A stretch of 64,000 nt of DNA, taken from positions 1,798,001 to 1,862,000 of the forward strand of contig JALJCQ010000015.1 of the NCBI GenBank assembly GCA_023091665.1, written 5' to 3'. A model generated the notes under the pieces. The model saw nothing but the letters and a program-made list of their open reading frames with translations, searched no databases and was not told where the DNA came from. Positions 56,050 through 64,000 of the stretch are shown in pieces. Numbering within the stretch: the first letter of the stretch is position 1; each line of letters starts with the position of its first letter. The stretch is from Pythium myriotylum. Taxonomy: Eukaryota; Oomycota; Peronosporomycetes; Pythiales; Pythiaceae. Position numbers and translations under genes: made by a program.

Positions 56050-57744
56050 ATGCGGCGCGGCGCGCTGCGGCGGCCCGAGGGCCTCACCGACCGGTACCGC
56101 ATCCTGGGCAAGATCGGCGAGGGAACGTACGGCATGGTGTTCAAGGCCGAGGCCTACGCGTCCGGCTCGTCCAAGTCGTCCAGCAAGGACGGTGGCGACG
56201 ACGAAGAACCCATGGTCTTCGCGATCAAGCTCGTCAAGTCCCACAAAGAGGGCAAGAACGACGTCGTACTCTCGAGCGCCACTGTGCGCGAGATCAAATT
56301 GCTGCGTGAGCTGAACCACGACAACGTTGTGCACCTCCATGATGTGCACGTGGACCCGCGCGAGAAGACGCTCGCCCTCGTGTTCGAGTACGCCGACCAT
56401 GACCTCCACGACATCATCGTGCAGAGCAAGCAGAAACCGCTATCCGAGTACACGAAGAAGTCGCTCATGTATCAGATCCTCAAAGGCGTGGACTACATCC
56501 ACGACTCGTGGGTTATGCATAGGGACATGAAACCGCAAAATATTCTCGTCGTGGGTCATGGCCGTAAGCGCGGGCAGGTCAAGATCGCCGATTTTGGGCT
56601 TGCTCGGCTGTACAAGGAACCCATCAAGGCGCTGTCGGATGTTGAGCGCGTGGTTGTGACCCTCTGGTACCGAGCACCAGAACTGTTGCTAGATGCCAAG
56701 CACTACACAAAGGCTGTCGACATGTGGGCTGCAGGATGCATTTTTGCCGAGATCGTGAACGGCCGAGAACTTTTTTGCGGAAAGGAAGTCGAGGGTTCAA
56801 AAGCACCATTTCAGAAAGATCAATGCGACAAAATCTTCAAAGTGTTGGGTATGCCGACTCCCCAGATATGGGAAGGTATGGAGCATTTGCCCGAGTATCC
56901 TCAGGTAGTGCAGATGGGCCGCGAGCGGAAGTATCCGACACAGTCAGAGCTAAAGAATGCGGTCAAGTTTGGCTCAGGCCGTAGTGGCGCTGCTCTCTAT
57001 GATCTGATATCACGTATGCTCGAATACGGTGCGAAGAATGCGATGGAGGCCTATCGTCTACAAACTAATTCTTTACCTGTTGAACCAGATCCTGAGAAAC
57101 GAATCACTGCCAAGGAAGCACTCGAGCACGAATATTTTAAGCAGATTGTATGCGACTCTGCGTGGACTTGCCTTTGGAACGTGAGGCTTACGATATGGTT
57201 TCTTGTATAGGAGCCTGAGCCTCGTGACTGGGCATTTGATGAACCTGGTAAAGAACCAGTATCGTTTCGAACACAAACGGTGGAACCTGTGTCGGAAGAA
57301 TCTCTCCCCTGGAAGAAGAAGGATCAACCTGATTCCAAGACGCATGGTGAAAGTAACACCCACCATGGTAACAACCAAGGGCTAGCTGAACATCGTCGCG
57401 ATAGCTCTTCATCGCGAAGTCGTCCGGGCCCAAGTTCATCATCTGTCACATCCCGCGACGTCGGCCGCCGTAGCGAGCATGAGGGCAACGGCGGAGGAAG
57501 AGGTCCTTCCACAAGCAACACAGCAGCAGCCCCCAATCAGGCCGCGTCTAATTGGCGAGACAGAAGCGTCGGACGAGGTGACTCAGCCTCTGCTGCAACT
57601 CAGCCAAACGCGAACATTAAACGCCCGCCACCGTCATCCTCTTCGGTATCTTCGGGCGCAGCAGGCGAACGTGAGAGACCCGGAAGCACTAACAGCGGCG
57701 GTAATGCACGACCTCGGAGTCCGAAACAACAACGACGCAGATAA
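56050..57744 (+). CDS. CDK8: CDK8-type Mediator kinase
   Basis: CDK8 with cyclin C forms the Mediator kinase module that regulates RNA polymerase II. Exons 56050-57147 and 57211-57744 (63 bp intron) encode 543 residues. The glycine loop is GKIGEGTYGMVF, the catalytic Lys is in VFAIKLV, the catalytic loop is MHRDMKPQNILV and the activation loop DFGLARLYKEP; VVVTLWYRAPELLLDAKHYT and DQCDKIFKVLGMPTPQ follow, as in CDK8. The alphaC helix LSSATVREIKLL replaces the animal SMSACRE. The C terminal 170 residues are Ser/Gly/Pro-rich and basic at the end (RSPKQQRRR), a possible nuclear signal. The start is at 56050; the TTG at 56026 was not used. Confidence 0.93.
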
Positions 57745-57877
57745 AAGTACAGGAAATCAGTATGCGTCTTAGCATTGTTACTGAAATCACACCTGGTGCC
57801 TAGAGTTCTCGTCGTGTCAATTCTAACTTAACACTGATCGTATCACCATCCTCGTGGACATCCCTTCTGGAGAAACT

Positions 57878-59794
57878 TTACTTTTTCGACGAAGTCTCTC
57901 CGAGAAGTTTTTCAATCTGGACGATACTGTCCACAAGTGCATCACGCAGATCTGGGAGATCCTTGCGGTAGCTTGAAAGTTGAAACATGGAACCATCCTT
58001 TTCGATGCCGTAACCGATACCATAGCAGTCTTCGTTCACGGGTCCAAAGCTACCACCTTCGAGGTTCGGGCTCGAGAGTGTGCTTGTTGACAGGATAATC
58101 TTGCTCATAATTGCGTGTGAGGGCAGCGTGAACAGCTCAGGCATATCGATGCCTTTGAGGTTGGCAATTTGCTTGAGCCCAAAGATATGACGATCGCAAC
58201 CCTGACCCATGACACCATTCTTTGTGAGCTCACCATGCTTCTTGATAGCAGCGCGGAGAGCTGCCTCTTTTTCTTTGTTCGATGCAGATTTGTTCTCCAT
58301 GGTTGTAACGAACTTCACGGCTTCGTTAGTGCAGCTGCGTACAGTCTCAGTACGGCCGTGCTTGAATGCGGCCGTGCTGGCAGCCTCGTACGTAGACACG
58401 AAGCTCTGGTGAAGTTTATAGTGCGCAAGCTGGATGGACATCTGCATGACTCCGTCGACACCGATGCTGTGCCTTGTCAACATCGGACGAGTCACAGGCG
58501 TCTCAGCACAATCGACAAGCAGAGTGTCGGTCCACTTATCAAACGCCTTCTTCGCCTCCAGGAGCGTCTGCTTGGACTGCGAACTAAGCTCCCAGGGCAA
58601 CGGTTTCGCCTTGAGGGAGGAGTTCGCTTTAAGCACTGGTGCCTTAACACTGTTCTCGTACGTCTCGTTCAGGTAGCGCAGGACAGCGACACCGTCACCC
58701 CAGGAATGCTCAAAGTTTACTGACGCAGCGCCATTAGCAGAGATGATGAGCTGGAAGCTCTTGTCAAACCAGTGGTTCGAGCCATCACCGATGAGGAACG
58801 TGCGGCTAAACTGTTGTGGTGTTGCGGGCGCTTCGTGCTCGAGACTAACGACGAAAAGCGCACTATCGATGGCGTCGAGCGAAGCTTTGTTGACCCCACT
58901 GGAAGCGATGAGATGGTCGCGAGCGTTCGCCCACGTATCGCGATTGAGGGTCGTAAAGTAGCCGACACCCGGTGCCTCCGGCGAGGTCGTGACCAGCGGT
59001 TCGGCAAGGATAGCCTCAATGTTGGCGAAGATCTCTTCATCTGGTACTGCTGTACCATCACTTCTAAGCACATCGAATTTGTAGAACTGGGTTCCACGCT
59101 GAACGACGATGTGACGGGTGCCAGGGTACGTCTGCAATTTGTCTTGGCCGATTTGCGGGAGGCGCGTCGACTCAAAGAGGTTCTTGTATTGGCTCATGTC
59201 CAGGGGGTACGCCTGAAAAGCCGCAGCTCCATAGAAGGAGACTGATTCAGGAAGAAGTTTGGCGTAGTACTGGAAAGCCTTCGTCTTGGACCACTCTGGC
59301 TTCAGGTGGAACACGTCTGGCTCGAGCTTGCGGTCGCGAATCGTGCGATGGACACGCACCGACGAAGCGATGAGCGAGGCTGCTCGCTGGGCCTGGGAGT
59401 TCTTAGCCGGATTCGGGTCGGCTTTGAGCTTGATCTGCGGGTTATAGTTGATTGGGATGGCTTGGCGGTCCGAGAGGTACATTTCCAGCCACCACTGGTT
59501 GATGTACGACGTGTGCTTGTTAGCGTTGTCACGCTCCACAAGCGCCTGGTGGAGCTGCGGTCCAACGCCTTCCTGGAAGGCCTTGGCTGCGCGGCGCGTG
59601 TCTTCCATCTGCGCAGGCGTCACGACAGGCTCCACCGCCGCCAGATACCGCGCCACGGTGTCCTCCAACTTGGGGATCGGCAAGCGCGTGAGCGACTTCT
59701 GGAAGTGGAACGTGGGGATGATGGTCTCGTGCACATATCCCGAGGAGAAGGCGCGCGCCAGGCGCAAGGGGGTCGGCTTCACACGCTGCAGCAT
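57878..59794 (-). CDS. CPT2: Carnitine O-palmitoyltransferase 2-type acyltransferase (mitochondrial)
   Basis: CPT2 converts acyl-carnitine to acyl-CoA in the mitochondrial matrix for beta-oxidation. Intronless, 638 residues; human CPT2 has 658. The catalytic His is H363 in FEHSWGDGVAVL. Further family blocks are YINQWWLEMYLSDRQAIPIN, VQRGTQFYKFDV, SLEHEAPATPQQFSRTFLIG, ALVDSIVQIEKLL, and QLAHYKLHQSFVSTYEAAST. The first 20 residues (MLQRVKPTPLRLARAFSSG) are a mitochondrial presequence. No N-terminal transmembrane pair as in CPT1. The peroxisomal signal is absent (C terminus GETSSKK), so mitochondrial rather than peroxisomal is favoured. Confidence 0.92.
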   Translation of the reverse strand: MLQRVKPTPLRLARAFSSGYVHETIIPTFHFQKSLTRLPIPKLEDTVARYLAAVEPVVTPAQMEDTRRAAKAFQEGVGPQLHQALVERDNANKHTSYINQWWLEMYLSDRQAIPINYNPQIKLKADPNPAKNSQAQRAASLIASSVRVHRTIRDRKLEPDVFHLKPEWSKTKAFQYYAKLLPESVSFYGAAAFQAYPLDMSQYKNLFESTRLPQIGQDKLQTYPGTRHIVVQRGTQFYKFDVLRSDGTAVPDEEIFANIEAILAEPLVTTSPEAPGVGYFTTLNRDTWANARDHLIASSGVNKASLDAIDSALFVVSLEHEAPATPQQFSRTFLIGDGSNHWFDKSFQLIISANGAASVNFEHSWGDGVAVLRYLNETYENSVKAPVLKANSSLKAKPLPWELSSQSKQTLLEAKKAFDKWTDTLLVDCAETPVTRPMLTRHSIGVDGVMQMSIQLAHYKLHQSFVSTYEAASTAAFKHGRTETVRSCTNEAVKFVTTMENKSASNKEKEAALRAAIKKHGELTKNGVMGQGCDRHIFGLKQIANLKGIDMPELFTLPSHAIMSKIILSTSTLSSPNLEGGSFGPVNEDCYGIGYGIEKDGSMFQLSSYRKDLPDLRDALVDSIVQIEKLLGETSSKK

Positions 59795-60443
59795 GGCCGA
59801 CGGCTCCAGTCGTCAAATGGACGAGCTTGGGCGGTGAGCTCGCGAGGAGCCACGTCGGCACAGGATCCAACGTGATCCGGTTCAACCCGGATCGAATCCA
59901 ACACTCTGAATAAAACATCTTGTTCAGTCAGTTCTGATCGACAGCGAACAGTCTGTTTAAAACAAGCCCGCTTTTGTTGACGCGACGGTTCGATGCGGAG
60001 ATGAATCCTCGCGTCGTCGGGGTCCTCCCGCCTGCATGACGCGCAAGTGTGGACGTCGTCGTGCGCGCAGGAGCGCCCTCTGCAGACTTCTTGACGCGTA
60101 GAAGGCCGGGCCGTGCGTGGTTGATATCTCAACCGTGCGGACATGTGTGAGGGTGCCGTTTTGTTGGAAGGAAGTCTATGAGTGGATCTAAGGTTGGGTC
60201 CACACACTCCTCGGTTGGGTTCGCAGCCCCCGTCCTTCTTGTGGCTGGAGGCCGTGATTATCACCGCCCCAACGAGAATTCGCCCACAGAAATTCGTGAG
60301 AAGCCACACTTCTCCGAACTTGGCTTTCGATGCTTCTCGTCGAACAAACTCGGACTGGGAACCGAGAGTTTTCCACGCAGTTCTATCGAGCCCATTGCTG
60401 AACCTACGGATTTTTGTGCATTAAGTGAACTGGGCTCCTATTC
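59795..60443. other. Divergent intergenic region between CPT2 and the MYB gene
   Basis: 649 bp that should contain both promoters. Short open frames (60178-60525, 59779-60309 minus) have no domain. No specific element recognised. Confidence 0.4.
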
Positions 60444-61199
60444 ATGGATTTGCCTAAACAGAAGCAACAGCTCCCTCAAACTCACCGAGGTATCTGGTCG
60501 GCGGATGAACACGACCGCTTCTTGAAAGCGCTTCGGAGATTCCCGGAAGGTCCGTGGCTTCGACTCGCCGAATGCGTTGGGACAAGATCGACCCGACAGG
60601 TGCAAACTCATGCGCAGAAGTTTTTCGAAAAGATTCGACGCCGACAGCGAGGATTAACGCGGTCCTACGTGCATTCCGGGCTGGCTAGGGAGCACCGAGT
60701 TGACGAAGACTTGATCTCTCTGCTGGTATCTCTTGAGGATTTAAACGAGGCTGGGGAAAAGCTTTCAGGAGGCGAGCATAAAACGTCGATAAACGATGAA
60801 GCAGTTTCGCAACGACGACATGAGTCGGTCAAAGAGGCTCGATCAAGTGCTAGTATGCGCTCGCAGAAATTGCCTCAAGTGGGGGGACAACCAGCATTTC
60901 AGGGGAAACTAGCAAATCAGGTCGTTCTGTCTAAGATACGTCCTCTACGTATTCGAATTCGGCGGTCGGCTCGAAACGCGTTTCAAGCTGCCATGACTCA
61001 AGGTGATATCGGATTGATCAGGAACCCAAAAATGGACATTCCGCACATTGGAAGGCCTTCAGCTATTGTGACTCAATCTAGCTTGTGTGACGAGGCGAAT
61101 GTGCAGTTGCCATCTATCGAAGAAGCTCTTGATTTCTTCCTCAACAGTATAGCGATCGAGCTTGCGGATTCAGACGTGCGGACTACAGACTTGACTTAA
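60444..61199 (+). CDS. MYB-like SHAQKYF-class transcription factor
   Basis: Intronless, 251 residues. A single MYB-like repeat (residues about 15-70): GIWSADEHDRFLKALRRFPE, GTRSTRQVQTHAQKFFEKI. The THAQKFF motif is the SHAQKYF signature, common in plants and abundant in oomycetes. Basic clusters follow the repeat (RRRQRG; RIRIRRSARNAF). The C-terminal segment SIEEALDFFLNSI is a short acidic helix. The stop is 7 bp from the convergent VPS9-like gene stop. DNA target unknown. Confidence 0.85.
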   Translation: MDLPKQKQQLPQTHRGIWSADEHDRFLKALRRFPEGPWLRLAECVGTRSTRQVQTHAQKFFEKIRRRQRGLTRSYVHSGLAREHRVDEDLISLLVSLEDLNEAGEKLSGGEHKTSINDEAVSQRRHESVKEARSSASMRSQKLPQVGGQPAFQGKLANQVVLSKIRPLRIRIRRSARNAFQAAMTQGDIGLIRNPKMDIPHIGRPSAIVTQSSLCDEANVQLPSIEEALDFFLNSIAIELADSDVRTTDLT

Positions 61200-61206
61200 T
61201 TCGATT

Positions 61207-62862
61207 TTATACGATGTGACAGATATGGTTCACTGCAGTCCAGAATGTTGCAATTGCGAATCCTTGTTCGCCCATGGCCGACTCGGAGGCCATAAAGCTA
61301 CCTAGAAGCGCAAGCTGTGTAGGAAGGTGGCTACAGACCGCTGGAGAGGCAATGACCAGGAACGCTAGGAGTGCAGCGAGGTCGTCCGCTGTGACGTTGA
61401 TCTCATCGGGAGCTGGAGTTGGCTGAGTATCGGCCGCCCTGCGAGCGTAGTACTCTTTCACAATACGATCAATGTCTTTTGAGATGCCCGCGATGATTGC
61501 TGCCTTGACCCACGGTGACCGGTGTGTGGGCAATGCATTCATCTGTCGTATGAGTGGCTCGTATTGTCGAAGGGACTGAAGCATTAACTCATTCGTGTCG
61601 CGAAACTTCGATTCGAACGAATCTTTTGGTTGCCAGGATCCATCCAACCGGAAAACACTCGAGACGCCAAGTGACTCCAGTGTACTTGATCGCAAGCGTT
61701 CAGCGTGAGACTTCACGAATCTATTCTCTTGATCGAACGCAGTAGCGTAAAGCAGATGTAATGTTGGTTGGAGATGGTCGAAAAGCGCATCGATTACACA
61801 ACGGTGCACGAGTGGTTCGGACCAAGATCGTGGGAGTTCGGGGTACTTGTAGTGAATGATTTGGACAAGAATGAACGAGAAGTCATTGATATCGGCAGCT
61901 ACCAGTGGTAGGATGAGCATTGAACCGAGCTCTCCGTGCGCGACAGCGATCTTGACAGCATCGTCAGCGTAGCAATAATGAAGTATGTCAGCAAACTCCC
62001 GGAGCACCGAAGCAAGAGAATGGTTCATTGTGCGCCCGACGCTGTGACCGTTACGAGTTGGAGTTTGCACCCTGAACATCTCTTTAATATGCTGTTCGAT
62101 CAGTTGGTGTGTCTCTTCAGGGTCACGTTTGTACTTGAGTTTCTCTCGGAATATTTCGTCTGCCCCTTTCGCGACGTAGTCTCTTTCTGTCTGGGGCAGG
62201 TCCTCAGCCAAGCGTATCCATACTGCTTCCTTGCGCTGAGCCTGCAGTAGTTTTGCACTCTCGTCAACAATATACGCGAGCCTGTCCATCATTTTGTCCA
62301 CGTTCACAACAACATCGTGCGTGTTGGTGTTGAGTGAGCGGGCAATGTTACTCTCGTCGACCTTAGCCTGAACAATGGCTCGTCGTTCTGCTTTTAGTTG
62401 GGCAATCGTCACGCTGCGGCGAGCTACTCGCTCCGCTTCCGCTCTGCGATAATCTTCTTCCGTGAGCGAGCCCTGGGTATCCATGTCTTCGACCCACTCG
62501 TAATACTTCGCCTCAGCCACAGCTAGCACCATCTCGAGTTGATCGTACCAGCCAAGCGGTTCCTCAGACAACGTCATAGATCCGTTGTGTGGTGCTTTTC
62601 CTGCAACAAAGTCTGATGGAGGAGGAGGAGTTGGTGTGTTCGGATGCGGCGCTGGAAGCAGTGGGGCGGTTCGACTTCCTACCGATTCCCCGAGCGCCAT
62701 TGGAAGGTGCCCCTTCAAAGTCAAAGGCTTCCTCTCATGGAGCGAAGTCCCTCGATCGAGGTTGGGTACTTCCAGTGGTACCCTCGAGTGCACGGCCTGG
62801 GGTAGATACGCGCTTTCGTTGGTCGCCAGGTCCATCAACTCGTCTTCCAGATCGGCATCCAT
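61207..62862 (-). CDS. VPS9-like domain protein with N-terminal coiled coil
   Basis: 551 residues from the ATG at 62862. The N-terminal 100 residues are Pro-rich. A charged helix (EEDYRRAEAERVARRSVTIA, about 120-190) follows. The C-terminal half looks like a VPS9 (Rab5-family exchange factor) domain: SPWVKAAIIAGISKDIDRIV, TADDLAALLAFLVIASPAVC and GEQGFAIATFWTAVNHI align with the DDxLP, helix and GE-x-GY-x-T-x-x-A-x-x-x-I parts of the family. The Tyr usually in GEEGY is Phe, and the region is less canonical than in the 36 kb gene, so activity may differ. No intron seen. Confidence 0.65.
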   Translation of the reverse strand: MDADLEDELMDLATNESAYLPQAVHSRVPLEVPNLDRGTSLHERKPLTLKGHLPMALGESVGSRTAPLLPAPHPNTPTPPPPSDFVAGKAPHNGSMTLSEEPLGWYDQLEMVLAVAEAKYYEWVEDMDTQGSLTEEDYRRAEAERVARRSVTIAQLKAERRAIVQAKVDESNIARSLNTNTHDVVVNVDKMMDRLAYIVDESAKLLQAQRKEAVWIRLAEDLPQTERDYVAKGADEIFREKLKYKRDPEETHQLIEQHIKEMFRVQTPTRNGHSVGRTMNHSLASVLREFADILHYCYADDAVKIAVAHGELGSMLILPLVAADINDFSFILVQIIHYKYPELPRSWSEPLVHRCVIDALFDHLQPTLHLLYATAFDQENRFVKSHAERLRSSTLESLGVSSVFRLDGSWQPKDSFESKFRDTNELMLQSLRQYEPLIRQMNALPTHRSPWVKAAIIAGISKDIDRIVKEYYARRAADTQPTPAPDEINVTADDLAALLAFLVIASPAVCSHLPTQLALLGSFMASESAMGEQGFAIATFWTAVNHICHIV

Positions 62863-63103
62863 GATGGCCAAGTCTCATTCTGGAACCCAACGAATGCATT
62901 GCATCATATCCACCAATGAAAAAAGCGATCTGAAAGAGGGAAGCCATTGGATGAATTTGGACATGACCGGAAGTCGTTAGAAGGCGAGAATACCCGGTAG
63001 TCCCTTTTTCCAACTCGTTCTAAAACTCAGCACTTGCGATGTCCACCTCTACGCCTGTATGATAATTCTAATCAGTGCCTTCAACATTTCCTGCCACTGC
63101 AAA

Positions 63104-64000
63104 CTAAGTGGCTGTGGCCTCTTCCTCCAAGACCCGACGAGCAAGTTCCTTCCAACTTTGAGCATGGGAAAACTTGTAGTGGAGCAAATAACTGAACCCT
63201 CGTAGCAATAGAGAGCAGCGAAAAGCCATAACATAGTCATCAGGCATGTAAGTAATCCGATCAATCCTGGGTTGAGCAAGCGATGAGATCAGTGCCAATC
63301 ATTCCAAAAAAACGGGGAAGTGGGGGACACGTACTTGTCAAGCTTCTCCACAAAGAGTTGAGCATTCATGCCCTCGGTGACCGTTTTATCGTCGTTGTCG
63401 ATCATCAATCGTGCCTGTTTCTCTAAAAAGTACGGGTCGAAACGCTCAGTTTTGATGCCCATATCTTGAGTCAACACGCGGATAATATCGTCGCGAGAGC
63501 CTTCAGCAAGAGCCAAAATGAGCTTCGCGAGGTGTATGCGATGTTCCTTCGAAATGTTTTTGACCTGACCGTAGTCAATCAGGCCGAGACGACCGTCATC
63601 AAGAAGGAGAATGTTCCCGGGATGAGGGTCTCCATTGAAGCAGCCATCCACGAAGATCTCGTAGCCATGGACATCCATAACTAGCTTCAGCACTTCGGGA
63701 ATATTAAGGAGCTGATGGTTATCCTCTTTAGGCCAAGCCACTGGTCGCACAAAGCCAAATGTGTAATCGTAGATCTTGTGACTGGCTGTTTTAAAGAAAC
63801 GCTTCATCGAAAGCGTGAGTCCGTACAGTTTCAGTTGCAGCGCCCCAGGTCCAGACTCAATGTCCAAACCAAGCTTCTCGCGCTCCTTATCCTTGCGTTC
63901 TTGCTCTTCTTTGAGCCACTCAACGGTCACTCCTTTGTCCGCTGCGATCGCTTCAAAGTGATCCTGAATGCCGTCAAGCAGCTTACGACCCTTCAGAAAC
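63104..64000 (-). CDS. ABC1/ADCK/UbiB-family atypical kinase, 5' end missing
   Basis: The gene runs off the right edge; only the C-terminal part is present. Exons in the window are 64000-63335 and 63266-63104 (68 bp intron, GTACGT...CCCAG). The family's catalytic block is seen: GYEIFVDGCFNGDPHPGNIL (the NGDPHPGN motif) and GLIDYGQVKNIS (the DxG metal-binding site is DYG). C-terminal helices follow. UbiB/ADCK proteins are ATP-dependent lipid-handling or ubiquinone-biosynthesis kinases in mitochondria and plastids; the N-terminal KxGQ motif lies outside the window, so the subfamily is undetermined. The preceding gene ends 241 bp away. Confidence 0.9.

Overview
The window is nuclear DNA of a eukaryote with compact, closely packed genes. 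Most genes are intronless or carry introns of about 46-103 bp (mostly 55-75 bp) with GT-AG ends. An oomycete or a close stramenopile relative fits best. The inference rests on gene density, short introns, an SHAQKYF-type MYB regulator, a bZIP factor with a non-standard basic region, a DIX-ELMO fusion and a large coiled-coil protein. No rRNA, tRNA, CRISPR array or intact transposon was seen. GC is near 50%.

Layout. 1-5.5 kb: 3' part of a YVH1/DUSP12 phosphatase, a coiled-coil gene, a mitochondrial-type 2-oxoglutarate dioxygenase and MOCS1A. 5.9-10.2 kb: an SR splicing factor, pyrroline-5-carboxylate reductase and ITFG2. 10.3-17.7 kb: a DIX-ELMO protein head-to-head with a 2,055-residue FANCM-type helicase that carries PHD/extended-PHD fingers. 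17.7-24.5 kb: a kynurenine-type aminotransferase, a bZIP factor and a secreted YWTD propeller. 24.5-38 kb: EDRF1, a C2-PH protein, CLN3, an SPPL2-like intramembrane protease and a VPS9-domain Rab5 exchange factor. 38-46 kb: an O-GlcNAc-transferase-like enzyme fused to a methyltransferase, MCM10, NOSIP, an unrecognised protein and a small putatively myristoylated protein. 45.8-47.9 kb: a gene-poor stretch with two adjacent large palindromes. 47.9-64 kb: a 2,180-residue coiled-coil protein, MAF1, the Mediator kinase CDK8, CPT2, a MYB-like factor, a second VPS9-like protein and a partial ABC1/UbiB-family kinase.

The genes are not an operon or pathway cluster. Several divergent pairs are separated by under 100 bp and probably share promoters: 2.8 kb, 11.5 kb, 34.3 kb and 42.4 kb. 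Convergent pairs nearly touch, and one overlaps in coding sequence. A loose theme is endolysosomal and nutrient signalling (ITFG2, CLN3, SPPL2, two VPS9 proteins, ELMO); this is an inference from gene content. Nuclear control is represented by CDK8, MAF1, the SR protein, bZIP, MYB, MCM10 and FANCM.

Exon borders were chosen by hand from splice consensus, frame and remembered family sequence, and are given as proposals. Start codons are the first sensible ATG; several upstream in-frame extensions begin with TTG or GTG and were not used.
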